The notes beneath the pieces are model-generated. The model was not told the origin of the DNA. It worked only from the letters and a program-made list of their open reading frames with translations, and did not search any database. From positions 446,501 to 510,500 of the forward strand of contig JAPWGK010000001.1 in the NCBI GenBank assembly GCA_029641185.1: 64,000 nucleotides of DNA, given 5' to 3'. A program made the position numbers and the translations under genes. Origin of the DNA: Pseudofabraea citricarpa (lineage: Eukaryota; Ascomycota; Leotiomycetes; Helotiales; Dermateaceae). Shown here in pieces: positions 1 through 12,224 of this stretch (positions are counted from its first letter, which is position 1; each line of letters begins with the position of its first letter).

Positions 1-1542
1 CATGTCGATCGGTCCATCTGGAGAGTGCGCGAGTGCACGATCACCATGCTGCCCTTCAGCAGCTTGTACTCGCCCAGCTGGCAGTCTTCGCGCACCACGC
101 GCGGCGAGGGCGATGCCGTTGCCCAGCGCAGAGACTCCAACAGGACTGACTTCAGCTTGGGTGCCGTAGTGACCTTCTGCATGTCGAACGACACAGGTCC
201 CGTCTGCGCCTTGGTGATCTCGGTTTGTAGATCCCGGAGCAGGTTGGCGTTTAGCACGGACTGGTTCATCACTTGCATGGCGATGGGGATGGTGTTTGCG
301 TTGAGCTGGAATTTGGGGGTTGCGTGTCAGGATTGTTGGACGTCTTGGATAGTATGTATGTAGAGCAGAAGGAGAGGGGAAGGGAAGAGGAGAGATGAGA
401 GGAGTATAATGAGAAAAGGCAAAGAAAGAAGAGAAAACGAAACAAGACTTACCCCCCATAAAAACACGGCCGTGTTTCCTGCCCTCGCCTTCTCACTGAT
501 ACCCGACTTGATCAGGTACTTCGCTCGCTCCCCCACAAACCTCAGTCCCCAATACGGATCCCACGCCGGATCATCTTTCATCTTGCCCTGCCTCTCAGCT
601 TCCAGCGCGTCGCTCTCCCACTGCGCGCATTTCTCCTGCGCCTCATCTAGCAGCCCGTATGCTTTCGGGAGCACGAAACGGGGCATCTTAGTGAGCAGGG
701 ATTGGAAGTGCTCATCGAACTCCCACAGCCAGCGTTCGATATCAGGCCAAATGGCAAAGATATTGGAGCCGAAGAGGGCCGTGATAGAAGCACGAGTCCA
801 CGCAGTCTTGACGAACTCTCCGAGATCCAGGTTTTGCCATTCATACTCCCCCTCGTCATCCTCGTGACGAGGAAACTTGCCATCGATCTCAGCACAGATG
901 GTCTCGATGAACAGCGCCGTCAGGTTGTCCAGCGACGGCCCCGTCAGCGCTGGCCCAGACATGCGGTGCAGGTCATACAGAACCCGGCGCCCGTCATCTT
1001 TCATGAAGCCCGCCGTCTTCTTCGACACCTGGGCGCCCATCTCCAGGATCTGGAGATCGTGCCGCGTCGCGCCGATGACGGACCACGCCATCAGCGTGAA
1101 GGGGTCGAACATGAAGATGCGCGACTTGCGGTAGATGAGCGACGCGAGCTTGGTGTCGAAGATCAGATACAGGTGTTGGCCTGCGACCTGCACCGTTGCT
1201 GCTGGGCTGTGCGGATGTAGTGATCTATTTTGGTTTTAGTCGGGATGGAGAGAGAAATAAGATGTAACGGCAGTTATAATCATTGCAGATATAAAAAATC
1301 CAATTGGCTCACCTGACCCATTCTGTAAACCCGTTGATGTCGTTCATGAATGCCATGCCGTGACCCAGCCACGGTAGGACATATGGCACCAGCGGTGGCT
1401 CGCCTGGTGCTACCCTCCTGTATCCTGAGAACCAGGCGACGGCTATAGGCAGGGCGAGAACGACGAGCCAGACAATGCTGGAATTCAAAATGGAGCTCGA
1501 GCTCGATTGAGCCGTGTCCAACAACATAGTAGTAGAATTCAT
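1..1542 (-). CDS. Cytochrome P450, CYP7/CYP8-like (3' end beyond window)
   Basis: Heme monooxygenase, probably anchored in the ER membrane. Model: exons 1542-1313, 1224-453 and 305-1 on the minus strand, with GTGAGC and GTAAGT donors and TAG/CAG acceptors; the frame stays open across both joins. An N-terminal hydrophobic segment (about residues 18-38) is followed by a Pro-rich hinge (RVAPGEPPLVPYVLPWLG). Exon 3 opens with the I-helix-type stretch LWGLNANTIP, typical of CYP7/CYP8-like fungal P450s (oxysterol hydroxylase/prostacyclin synthase relatives), and later has the K-helix ExxR as ESLR. The heme-binding Cys loop lies outside the window, so the gene is partial here. An in-frame TTG lies upstream, but the ATG at 1542 is the natural start. 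The substrate cannot be told from sequence. Confidence 0.88.
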
Positions 1543-3159
1543 CTTGGCCCTCAACTCTCTGGTCTACGTAAACAAAGACTCGATGGCTGTAGCTCAAAGT
1601 TGGCTTTTGCCTCTTATTGAGCTTCTTGGGATGTACGTTTCAAATACGGGGACTGGATAGTCAAGAGATACAAAATTGATCTGTAATGGAGGCATCTTGA
1701 TTGACGGCGTAGAATGGTTTGTCGTCGGATGGAACTGCTTCCGGACGTGAAACAAGACAAGCGGGCTGTGGCGTCCAAAGCACCAGCCCCTTAAGTTCTA
1801 GTGTAGCTCGCTTAAACCCATGTTGCTCTCGCCTGCTTGACGACATCGAGGTCAAGGACCTGGATAAGTATGTGTGGGACAGGATCTAGAACTCCTCACG
1901 GCGGAAATGGAATCTCACCAAATAAAACCCGTGAAGCTAGTCCTTTACTCCCTCTCTCCAGCTGAGATTGCGTTTTTCTGGTTCTGTGCTCACGTGATCT
2001 GACACTTCTACTAATCATCCAAGCGGTATACCTCTAGAGGAAAACAGGGGCAACGGGGAAGAAATAAAAGCATATATCTATTAATTAGACTGCCAAAAAC
2101 CTTGAGTTTGCTGACCGGCAAGCGATCAAGTCAAGAAGGCTCTTCGATAAGAATATACCTACCTACCAAGAGGTGTCTGGTTCTTTCATCTACCGGGCAC
2201 GATGCCGGCTCTTTTCATAAAAGCCCATGACCATAAAATAAACATGATGACATCCCTAAATCAAGGACAGGTATTCAATAGAAAGAAAGAAAGCCCCTTT
2301 TCTCCTACACGCCCACGCGCGTACAAATCCTCATGGTCTCCTCGATAATATAAATAACCTCCTATGAGCTCAAGATATCCAATGCCTGACGAGTCTTCAC
2401 AAGTAGTACGTACGTATGCGCAGAAGGAGTCTCGATCGATTCATCAATCACTCAGTCAGCCTACCCAAGGCCCACATTTCTAATTTACACTTTTTTTCGT
2501 TTCTATTCTCTTTGCTTATATAGAGTACATACATACATAAATACAAAAAAGGCGTCGTCATCTCCCTTGTTATCGTATCACATTAAGCCGTTTCTTCACC
2601 TGACGCTAAACACAATACAAGATGCAAGATGCAAGCAAGCAACAGGGGATATCCATCGAACAACGACAAAACAAACCAATACACATAAACAGAAAACGCC
2701 GTCTGGTAACTCGCTCGCTCGCTGCACGAGGGGGGTAATCATGAACGGAAAAAAAGAAAAAGAGCCATGATGCATATAGAGCCTTTTATAGAAACCGAAG
2801 GAAAACAAGAATAGAGCAAAGCAAAAAAAGTGGCGTCCCCGGTCCGAGCCGGGGGAAAGAAAAAGAGTGTGGTAGTTTTGTTTCTTAAACATGTAATGCA
2901 TGCGTTGCGTGCGTGTGTGCGTTCATGCCCATCATCAGTTCACCATTGCGCTTGCGCCAAGCGCAAACCGACAAGTAAGCTCCATCCCGGTCCCTAGTCC
3001 CCGTCTAAGATATTCCCCCGGATGCCACGATAACGAGAGCGAGAAGGAAAGATGAGAAAAACATGAGAAGATAAGGAATGGATATAAGGAATAAGAATAC
3101 AGAAGAGACACGCTTGATCATACAAAAATATAGACAGACAATGGCACAGGCTGGCAGGC
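1543..3159. other. Intergenic, P450 to SulP permease
   Basis: No ORF here looks like a protein. It holds the 5' flank of the P450 and the 3' flank of the sulfate permease (both minus strand). The sequence is mildly AT-rich with short homopurine runs and no larger repeat that I can see. Confidence 0.6.
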
Positions 3160-5413
3160 TTACTTGCTGTTTCGTGTGTAAGCCCTGCCGTTGCGAGTAT
3201 AGACGGATGTCATGATGATGGGTTCCTTGTCGTCATCGCGACTACCGTATCCTTTGTGATCTTCATCGTAGCCCTCGCTCATCATGACATTGCCCGTATC
3301 AAAGCCGAAGTCAAGGTCGCCTCCTTGATTCCTCAAGATCCCCCTCCCGTCAATCGCCGGCTTCAGCAGTTCAAAGTAAACCGTGATGTCGGACTCCACA
3401 CCAGATATCGCCTCTTCGTAAGGGGCCAGTTTCCAACCACAGCGCTTGAATCTAAACAAAACGGCTGGGCTCATTCCCACAAATCGAATCTCGACGTCCT
3501 CGCCGGCGTATTGAATGAGTTCGGCTTTCATATCCTCGAGCGCTTTGATCCCGCTGGTATCAATGAAAGTTGTTTGCGTAAAGTCTAGAACCAGAACTTT
3601 AAGATAAGGCATGAACTTGATTGGTGTGACGATGTTTGCTTTCTGGCGAAGTTCGGTGATGTGTTTCTCGCTCCGGTCATTGAAAACTCGGTCTGCCTTC
3701 GCCACATTGCGTTCGACACCAATGTAGTAAGTCTTGATGATATCCATCGCATAACGCTTCATTCGATACGCGTTAACGAAGACGAGACATTGTCCGAATG
3801 TTATAACTTGTGTGCCAGACGGAATCGTGTTGCCATGAACACCAGCTAAAGGATCCAGGCCGTACTTGGTCTCGAGGTCGTGGGGGCCAACTGCCTTCGG
3901 GCGAGAGAACATAAGACGCATCATAGTGTAAGCGATCATGAAGAAAAGAGAGAGGCCCACTCCAGTCTCAGCAGTTGCTAGTAGCGTCATGTTAAAGGCA
4001 AAAAGGAGAGCAAGGAAATCAGCGAAAGAGAACTTCCAGTACACTCCAATAATTGCCTGAGGTGGCATGGCTTCCAAAACAGCAACGAAGATAACAGCGG
4101 CGAGAGCTGCTTGTGGTATGTACTTCATGATTGTGTTCAATTGATAGATAGCAAGGATCGTAAATCCGGTACTGAAAGTTGTTAATTGGTGAGACTGGTT
4201 TGAGATGAGTGAACTTACGTGAAAATACCAACAGCAGGTGTCTTGGCTCCTGATTCCTCTTGAATTGCTGATCGAGCGATGTTTCCACCTACAGGCATGC
4301 CACCCATGATTCCAGATGCCATATTAGCTGCTCCCAAGTAGACTAGTTCTTGACTAGCATCTATTTCATAACCACCACGAACTGAAAATGCTTTGGCCAG
4401 TGCAAGATGCTCTAGAGCAGTCCCAAGGAAAACAGGGAATGACAGAAAGAGAACGGCCATGAAGGGCAGAGTGTTAGGAACTTTCGGGGCTAGGAGTCCT
4501 TGAGGAATGTCGCCAACAATCAACCATTTTGGTTGAAGAAGATCCTTGTTGACAGAATAACTGATTCCAGTAAGTGTTACAAGCACGATCCAGTTTCTGC
4601 AGTAGCAGAAGATTCGTAGCGCAAGATATTTTCTGCCCAGGGTTTTTCCGAGATACTGCAAGATAAGTAGGAAAGCCAAGCTCGAGAATCCGACCGCGAT
4701 CGTGAGAGGCTGGGCCGTACCAATCTTCGTAATGATTTGCATTGACAGGTCCATAAAGGCTTGACCCACACCCACTTCACCTAATATCACAGGGACTTGT
4801 GAAAAGAGTGTGACCATAGACGTGCCCAACATAAATCCAATGATGATAGGTACCGAAAGAAAGTCCAACAAAAAGCCGAGATTCAAAAGACCAAAGACAA
4901 GGGAAAGAATTCCCACCGAGAACGAGACGGCGGCGACAGTGATAAACGCGGGGACTTGGTTTTGTGCGAAAAGTACGACAATTGAACTGGTTAGAAATCC
5001 AGTAGTTCCTGTAGGGCCAGTGCTGATATCTACCAAACTCAATTAGCTTCGATCAATTACCAAGAGCAAGTCTTCGTACCTTTAGTGGTCCCCATAAGGA
5101 AGTTGAGTAGAGGTGGAGCCACTGTTGCAATAAGACCATCCTGGAGCGGCACACCAGCAAAGAGAGCAAATGCAAGTGCTTGAGGTATAAGGACCATTCC
5201 TACAGTCACGCCCGAGATGAAGTCGCTGATGAGCCATTGTGGAGCGTAGTTTGGAAGCCACTGAACGAAAGGAACCCTCCTCAAGAGATAACGGCCAGAT
5301 GCTGCAGGTAAAGCCTTGCTCCCACGAACGATGCCCCGACCAGCACGGCAAAAGTTTGCGTCGGTGACTATTCCCTGCTTGATGCCTGCGAGCTTATCGG
5401 CGAATTTCCCCAT
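3160..5413 (-). CDS. SulP/SLC26 sulfate permease with C-terminal STAS domain
   Basis: Plasma-membrane anion (probably sulfate) transporter of the SulP family. Model: exons 5413-5080, 5029-4219 and 4171-3160, giving 718 residues. The N-terminal part shows the family signature (ISDFISGVTVGMVLIPQALA, about residues 61-80) followed by a string of membrane helices; exon 1 joins exon 2 at MGTTKDISTGPTG, where SulP proteins have a conserved Ser/Thr-Gly-Pro turn. The C-terminal third carries a STAS domain with a strand-turn like VLVLDFTQTTFIDTSGIKAL. About 700 residues is somewhat shorter than yeast Sul1/Sul2 but normal for this family. Both introns (about 50 nt) have canonical GT-AG ends. It could carry another anion; the family call is firm, the substrate is inferred. 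Confidence 0.93.
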
Positions 5414-7815
5414 GTTGGAGGTGGGTGGCGTGGGTTAGGTTAGGTGGTGAAGTTGTGAGAATCCAGTCTCATAGCACTTGGGAGACGGTAATAAATGTTG
5501 CGATGCGACGACATCTTGTACAAACATCTATCACGCTGCCATGGGTAGCCGTTGGCAGATGTGGCGCTACCGTGGTACTGACCTGAAACAGGATTCGAGT
5601 TCCAACTCCATCTGAACTCTAATACTGGTACAGTTCGGACTTTCCACTGGTACAAAGTCCAGATTCGTATTCGCACCCGCAGCACGACCCGGACTCCCAA
5701 GTCTGCTACCCATCGCACAGGTCTTTGGAATTGTTTGGACAATCGAGTACGATTTCGGATTCTGTATCCATAGCTGGTTTTCAGACATGCTGCAATATAT
5801 GTCAACAAACCCTAATTGGTACACATGCCAATTCAGTACCAACGTAGTCGCACTTATTCAAACACACCACTGCCAATTCCCCATCAATACCTCACGCTGT
5901 GGGTAGACTAGTAGTACAGGAAACATACTCGTCCAAGCTTTTGGATCAAGTCTGTGTCCCAAGGACCCCCACCTCGGACACTCGGAGAGTTGATGGAATT
6001 GAAAAAAGTCCAGCTTCTCAGCCCCAAAGGTGTACGTCTTTCGAGAGAGACGGTTACATGTCCCAGTCAATGTCAAGATCCTACTCCCCCTAGAAACGAG
6101 TAAAAATAAGAACTGACAGACTGCGGGAAGCTTGATATGAACTCTGATTTTGAAGATCCACTAGATCGTTGGCTCGGATCAGTTCCATCCATATCGAATG
6201 ATTTATCCTGTGTGTGGGTAGTGGGTACAGGTATAAAGTTTGCCTGAAGATTGGCGCTTGACTGAGCCACACCTCCCCTCCTGCAAGGCTGATAGCAACA
6301 TATGTTTCAGCGTTCGTACAGCATCATGTTTGGCCAACACTGTAAGAATTTAAGCCTTTGGGTGATATGGCTAAGCGCCAGACCAGAACGAAAGAGTACG
6401 GAGAGTGTACATCATGGCATTGATACGATTGTTGCCATTGAAAAAGGGCACTCGCAGGACCTATCAGCGCTGGTGTGTCGGTGGTCTTGACGACGCGTTG
6501 CAGAAGGATGAAAAGGAGTCAGGAGGTCGAAAAGACTTGGGAGAACAGTACTGTCTTACGGGGAATACCGCCCTTAGTGTCAATGCACTATCAAAAATGT
6601 TCCAGATCTTCTGGTGATCAATCAGTTGAAACGTGGAGAAGAACCGTGCTCGTCACATGACTCAGACAGAATATCCAGATACAGTACTCCGAGTTCACTG
6701 CCACCTTCGTACAAGAAAAATCGTCTGGTCTACGGGAAAGCTTCCGACATGATAGGATGAAAACTTGCGACCAACAATGGACCCCTAGAACTCGCATTCT
6801 TTTGTCAGTGCGAAGATATTTTGTGTCGCCTAGTGAGAACCAAGATGTTGAGAATCGTGTCGCTACTCCATCTTGACCCCGATACTCGATCTATATTGGG
6901 CACCTTGGTGATTTGGAATACTTTGGGCGAGCTTGGTCAAACTGCAAGACTCTGACGGCATTCTTTGTGGCAGTTGTCGTGATTGAGTCAAGCCTTCCAT
7001 TTCCTCGTCAGTGTTTCAATCTTCGGGTCGTCAACTCGGCTCTTTGGCTGAGAACTCTCCAGTTTCAAAAATTTGCTCGAGCAGCCTTGGGACAGACTTC
7101 AATCTTTTCAATACAGCAAGCAACCTTAAAGCAAAACTACGTTGACGAAATATGCCCTCTTATTGATTGAGGCATATTTCATCCTGTCTGAGGAGGAATC
7201 CGAGCTGTAATAGTGTAAGGACTTTTTGATTTGATTTCTTAAGGGCATGGCCAATGGAATTGATTGATTGAGGGGTGTACAGTCGGTCCCATAGTTTTAC
7301 GTAGATGCAGGCTGATACAAAAAAAAGTCTCTTGGGGTTGATGTGCTACCCAACTGTTATCTTGCACCTCTCATGCAGACTGAATGGATTATCGACTAAA
7401 CTTTCTAGAACCAATTAAGTTCCGGCTGTGAAGCGCAGATCAGAATGCTGGCCTGGTTGACGAACTTGAATTGCGATCACGCAAGCTATGGTCGTTAGTG
7501 AGCCCGGATTCTGGAAACAACGCACGGAATGCAGCCTGGAACCTGAAACCTGAAACAGGTTGTTTTTTCAGCTATGATTCCGAGTCGTTTTGGCAAGTTG
7601 TGTCTGGCGATAGAAATTGACTCGAATGCGAGATGATCCGAAGACGACTAGTAAACGAGTGGGGAGAGGATTAGCGATCTTCAGCATGGATCATCTCGTG
7701 AATCTTGAATCATGGCGAAGTTGCATCCAATGAACGAATACGAAAATAGACTGTGATCCTCTATTTGGTAGCTCGTTCAACTGCGGAAAGGAGCAATGCA
7801 GACAATAGAACAGGA
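5414..7815. other. Intergenic, about 2.4 kb
   Basis: Upstream flank of the sulfate permease and downstream flank of the next minus-strand gene. Only short random ORFs (under 125 codons) with no recognisable protein pattern occur. No repeat or RNA gene was recognised. Confidence 0.55.
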
Positions 7816-9195
7816 CTATCTGCGCCAACGCTTCACCCGCGCTTCCTCGAATGCTCCTCGACTTCTATTAGCCCATTCATCGCTAATATCAATTGGAGAT
7901 AACTTCATGCCAACTTTGACTCCGGTAAATTCGCACTCCCCAACGACACCCCCTCCAAATGTGCCAACCAATTCAGTACACTTTGGCCCATCAAAGGTGA
8001 TGTCGTACACCATCGCATCGGAGCCCAGTAGAATGCAGTTTTCGCCAGTCTCCTCCCCTCTCCATCGATAGTTCCAGGTCTTGTTCTTCGATGATGGCAC
8101 ATCGTTCAGACTCATATGAAAAGCTTCTGGTGTAGGACTTCTTCTATTACGCTCCCCATACTCGTCTTCTTCGTCAACCTTGTATTCTTCGTCAACCTCG
8201 TCTTCTTCATTACTGTCTTCCTTGTACTTTCTTTTCTTACCTCCTCCACTTTCCTTTTGCCGACTTCCAGTGTCTGACTGCCCCTCAAAACGGAAGACTC
8301 CAGTTACAGCTCTGAAATCAAATTTTGCATACATTTGCCGCCCCTTCTTCGTTTGCTCGATATGAATTTCCAGTTCGAGGTCCTGATAACTCGACCACTG
8401 CTCTTCAATATAGGGACAATGAATCTTCCAGGTGCCCGTCACATCCCATACTTTACTTGAGGTTGATGCTGACACTTTTTTTTTGAGTTGTTTCACCTTC
8501 TCGATCTTCTCAGCCTCTGCTTGCCTCTCCGCTTCTTCGAATTCCTCTTCCAATTTACGCTTGAGGGCCGCTCTTTCCTTTTGGATCTTAGTGATGTGTC
8601 TGGCTACCAACTCTTGGGTCGTGCCAATAACGGTCCACTCGTAAATGCCAGTATTCCATTCGCTGCTGCCATCAGCGGGAGCTGTTGTAGTATCGGCATG
8701 AAGACCAAGCTGTCGTGCAGCTTCTTGGTAGGATACAGGGTCATCACTCTTCACCAACACAGAGCGGCCGTGGGTTTTGCGCGCGCCAACCGGGAAACCT
8801 CGCAGCAAATCTTCTTTTGCTTTAGCGGTAGCTTCTTCTTGGAGGGCTTTGCATCGTGCAATTTCCTTCTCTTCTGCCTGGGCCTGCTGTACTTTCCAAT
8901 CGGCAATAGCTTTCTTTTCAAGTTCGATCAACTCTGGGAGCATGGGTCGGCTGGTTCTCAGACTCATTTCAAGCTGTTCAACATTGCCCTTTTGAGGGAG
9001 ACCGCGGAATGCACATTGCGCCCTCCACCAAGAAATCGACTTCTGTCGTAGTTTCGGCTGATACTTCTTGGGTGTACCATCCTTCTTTAGACGTGCGAGG
9101 AATGGGGTTAAATCATCAACGAAAAAGTTGTCATCTGTGCTCAGGCCATGGCCATGACATTTGTAGGTGACGGACTTGTGCTTGACAGTATTCAT
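7816..9195 (-). CDS. Hypothetical protein with SAP-like segment and coiled coil
   Basis: Single-exon ORF of 459 residues that I cannot assign to a named family. Residues about 44-82 (starting KYQPKLRQKSISWWR and including GLPQKGNVEQLEMSLR) resemble a SAP-like helix-extended-helix. Residues about 95-245 are charged and helical (KERAALKRKLEEEFEEAERQ), a likely coiled coil. About residues 250-310 form a beta-rich module beginning VWDVTGTWKIHCPYIEEQW, a pattern I recall from unnamed fungal proteins, interrupted by a Lys/Glu/Asp-rich linker and resumed near the C-terminus (TWNYRWRGEETGENC). There is no signal peptide or membrane segment, so an intracellular, possibly nuclear, protein is likely. 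The ATG at 9195 is the first in frame. That it is a real gene is well supported by length and composition; its function is unknown. Confidence 0.75.
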   Translation of the reverse strand: MNTVKHKSVTYKCHGHGLSTDDNFFVDDLTPFLARLKKDGTPKKYQPKLRQKSISWWRAQCAFRGLPQKGNVEQLEMSLRTSRPMLPELIELEKKAIADWKVQQAQAEEKEIARCKALQEEATAKAKEDLLRGFPVGARKTHGRSVLVKSDDPVSYQEAARQLGLHADTTTAPADGSSEWNTGIYEWTVIGTTQELVARHITKIQKERAALKRKLEEEFEEAERQAEAEKIEKVKQLKKKVSASTSSKVWDVTGTWKIHCPYIEEQWSSYQDLELEIHIEQTKKGRQMYAKFDFRAVTGVFRFEGQSDTGSRQKESGGGKKRKYKEDSNEEDEVDEEYKVDEEDEYGERNRRSPTPEAFHMSLNDVPSSKNKTWNYRWRGEETGENCILLGSDAMVYDITFDGPKCTELVGTFGGGVVGECEFTGVKVGMKLSPIDISDEWANRSRGAFEEARVKRWRR

Positions 9196-9958
9196 GATTA
9201 ATACTGGCTATGCAAGACGAGCTAGCAACATAAACTCCTAGAAGGTGAAGATATTGAGAGGAGTGTCGTTGTGCGTCGGCCCCGGAAATTAGAACGCGCT
9301 CAAAACACGCTAGGGTCGCCTGCTCACGTGATATGGGTACCAAACTAACTCGCCATGACTTCGACCACCTCTCTCCATTCTATCACCCAATTCTTTGGTT
9401 ATGTTCAAGGTCCCATCGGTGCACCAACCAGCTCTTACGCGTAAATTATGTAACGTATCCATTGAAGCCTATGGGTTTAAGTCGGGCAATTTACAAGATG
9501 GAGCAATACATGAGTTTATGATGGCGGAATATGCTTCAAAATGATGTGATCGCTCAATGCGGAAGCTTGCCCTGAACATCGACACCCCGCACCCAATGAT
9601 GCAGCATCAATTGGTGACTAGCTCTATCGTCTCCTCGGAAAAGTGTCCTGCAAGCTCTTGGGTCGTGCTGTAGTTTTACTCCGTATTTTTAAGCAGTCTC
9701 CAACATCTTCAGGTGGTCAGCTTCTCGTTGGTGGCCAAAATCCAGCCAAGAGCGGGCAAGTACACATGTATCCGTCCTGGTGGGGTGTGGATTATGTGCA
9801 TGGCAGCAAGGGTGAGGTAGGTAGTGATGAGCCCTTTTTTTTCTTGTCAAAAATCAAGCTCTGTCCATGTCTTGGTGAGCGCCATTTTTCTTATTTTCTT
9901 TTAAAGAGAGCTCGGCGTCTGCTTAAGCACCCTCCAAGAAAGCTTGCCAACCCTCGCC
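9196..9958. other. Shared upstream region of divergent genes
   Basis: Separates the minus-strand hypothetical gene from the plus-strand MFS gene. No coding potential was recognised, and I see no clear TATA box. Confidence 0.5.
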
Positions 9959-11764
9959 ATGGCTTCTCAAGATCCAGAAAAGACTATCGCTTCCTCGCCG
10001 GACCTGCGTTCATCTTCTCGACCGGACGAGATTTTGCCCGAAAGCCCAACGCAAGTCGACGACAGCTATGACGTTTTTAAGAACTCGCGAGACCTCGAGG
10101 TCGACCCGGCTGAGATGAAGAGGGTTCTGAGGAAGATTGATTACAGAGTAGTTCCGATTCTTTTCGGAACATACATGCTTCAGTATCTTGACAAGAACTC
10201 AATCAATTTCTCCAGTGTTTATGGATTGAAGGAGGGAACAAATCTGCATGGACAAGATTATTCTTGGCTTGGTAAGATATCTCCTGAAGTTCCAAGAAAT
10301 CTCTTCTGATAGCCAACTTTAGCTACCATCTTTTACTTTGGGTACCTTGTATTCCAGTTCCCTTCAGGCTATTTTCTCCAGCGGTTACCAATTGGCAAAT
10401 TCCTGTCTTTGGTGACAATAGCATGGGGAATTATCCTCATCTGCACACCAGCTTGCAGGTCATTCGCTGGAATCGCCACCAATCGATTCCTTCTTGGCTC
10501 CCTCGAAGCGACGGTTAACCCTGGATTTGTTCTGTTGATGTGTAAGCACTGAACCATCATTCCAAGATAATTTACTGACAATAATACCTAGCCATGTGGT
10601 ATACATCTGCCGAACAGCCTCTTCGTCTCGAAATTTACTACTGCACAAATGGAATAGCTACCATGTTCGGTGGCCTTATCGGCTATGCTGTTGGACACAT
10701 CAATTCGGGTCTTCCCAGATGGCAATACGTCTTCATCATCTTTGGAGCCATTTCGATTGCTTGGGGAATCCTCTCTTATTTTATACTTCCGGATCTTCCA
10801 TCGACAGCAAAATTCCTTACTCCAAGAGAACGAGAAATCGCTGTGTTGCGTGTTTCGCGTAACAGGCAAGGAGTAAAGAACCATCACTTCCAGACATACC
10901 AGGCATGGCAGACAGTCCGTGATCCAAAGACATGGATCTTGTTTGTGATGGCCACGGCCGCTCAGGTTCCAAATTCCGCCTTGACGAGTTTTACGAGTAA
11001 CATCATCAAAACTTTTGGTTTCGATACACTAGGAAGCCAGTATATGCAGATTCCAGGTGGTGCCGTTCAAGCATGTGCCTTGTTGTTCGGAGGTTGGGTA
11101 TGCACGAAGTGGCCGACCAATACAAGATGTGCGACTATGTGTTTCGCAAATACTATATGCATAATTGGTGCTGGATTGTTGGTTGGCTTGCCATCAAGCA
11201 ATAAGGTTTGTTCTTATATATCTTTGGATTAAATGATTTACTTGCTAACCTTAACAGTGGGGTCGCCTCGTTGCTCTATGGCTTTGCTATTTCCAAGGTC
11301 TGGGGTTCAGTATGAGCTTGACCATGGTCTCGTCCAATGTCGCTGGATATACCAAGAAGCAGCTCACTGGAGCAATTCTATTCACAGGCTACTGTGTTGG
11401 TAACATGTATGTGTTTTGACATGTCGGATTAATGTACAAGCTAACTTTTTTCTAGTGTCGGTCCGCAAACATTTATAGAGGCAGAAGCTCGTAAGTTATA
11501 TCTCTTGTACTATTATTGATCCGTTTGGCTGACTTTTTGGTAGCTGGTTATCACAGCGCGTATATTGCTATGTTGGTTGGATATAGCGTCAAGCTCGCTA
11601 TGGTTGTAGTCCTTTACATCTACATGTTGTCTGTCAACAAGAAGCGGGATGCGGCGCTCGCTGCAAGAGGAGAGTTGAGTGAGGAAGAAGAAAGAGAAGC
11701 TATCGAGAAAGGAATGCTGGATATGACTGAGATTGACAATCAAGGTTTTAGATATATACTGTGA
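9959..11764 (+). CDS. MFS transporter, allantoate permease (Dal5-like, ACS) family
   Basis: Twelve-helix secondary transporter of the anion:cation symporter branch of MFS, which takes up organic anions such as allantoate, nicotinate or pantothenate. Model of six exons: 9959-10271, 10323-10541, 10592-11205, 11258-11406, 11456-11490, 11544-11764; 516 residues. Exon 5 is only 35 nt. Typical features are the cytosolic N-terminus leading into VLRKIDYRVVPILFGTYMLQ, the YLDKNSINFSSVYGL loop after helix 1, FPSGYFLQRLPIGKFL (MFS motif A position) and an MWYTSAEQPLR loop characteristic of Dal5-like proteins. The start is the ATG in a good context (gccATGg); an upstream in-frame TTG was ignored. Substrate is not predictable. 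Confidence 0.93.
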
Positions 11765-12224
11765 AGGGCATCTTGATAGAATGAGTAACGAAATCAAAAC
11801 TTCAAATCGAAAAGTCCTCTGAAGTTGAGTAACTGTATTTGAGCCTGCAAGGAACTAATCGTTGATACGAAACTAGGTTACTTACCATTCGATTCTCTTT
11901 CCAGAAATTAAAATGAGAAGTCGTGTGGCCTCGAAGTCATGATATACCTAGGTACTTGTCTTCTATGGCATTCTTGTACCGACATCTACCTAGCAGGTTA
12001 CATTGGTAGGTAGTCTTGGCGGCGGTGACCGCCGAGAAATGCTACCCCACTCTTCCACTCTTGGAGGGGCAAGCACTTATCAGCGATAACAACATGAAGT
12101 GAGTAGATGTGAGGTAAACAGACAAACATCTTCAAACCCAATCAATCAATCACTAATCGTCAGTTTATAAAATTTCTCTCAAGGAAGATCGTCTCAATTT
12201 CATTCAATCTGAAGACTACCAGCC
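11765..12224. other. Intergenic with promoter of the dioxygenase gene
   Basis: No coding content seen. It contains the 3' flank of the MFS gene and the 5' flank of the dioxygenase gene, including the TATA-like box listed separately. Confidence 0.5.
12166..12172 (+). promoter_or_regulatory. TATA-like box upstream of dioxygenase gene
   Basis: TATAAAA lies 53 nt upstream of the ATG at 12225, followed by a pyrimidine-rich stretch. Spacing suits a short 5' UTR. This is a consensus match only. Confidence 0.4.
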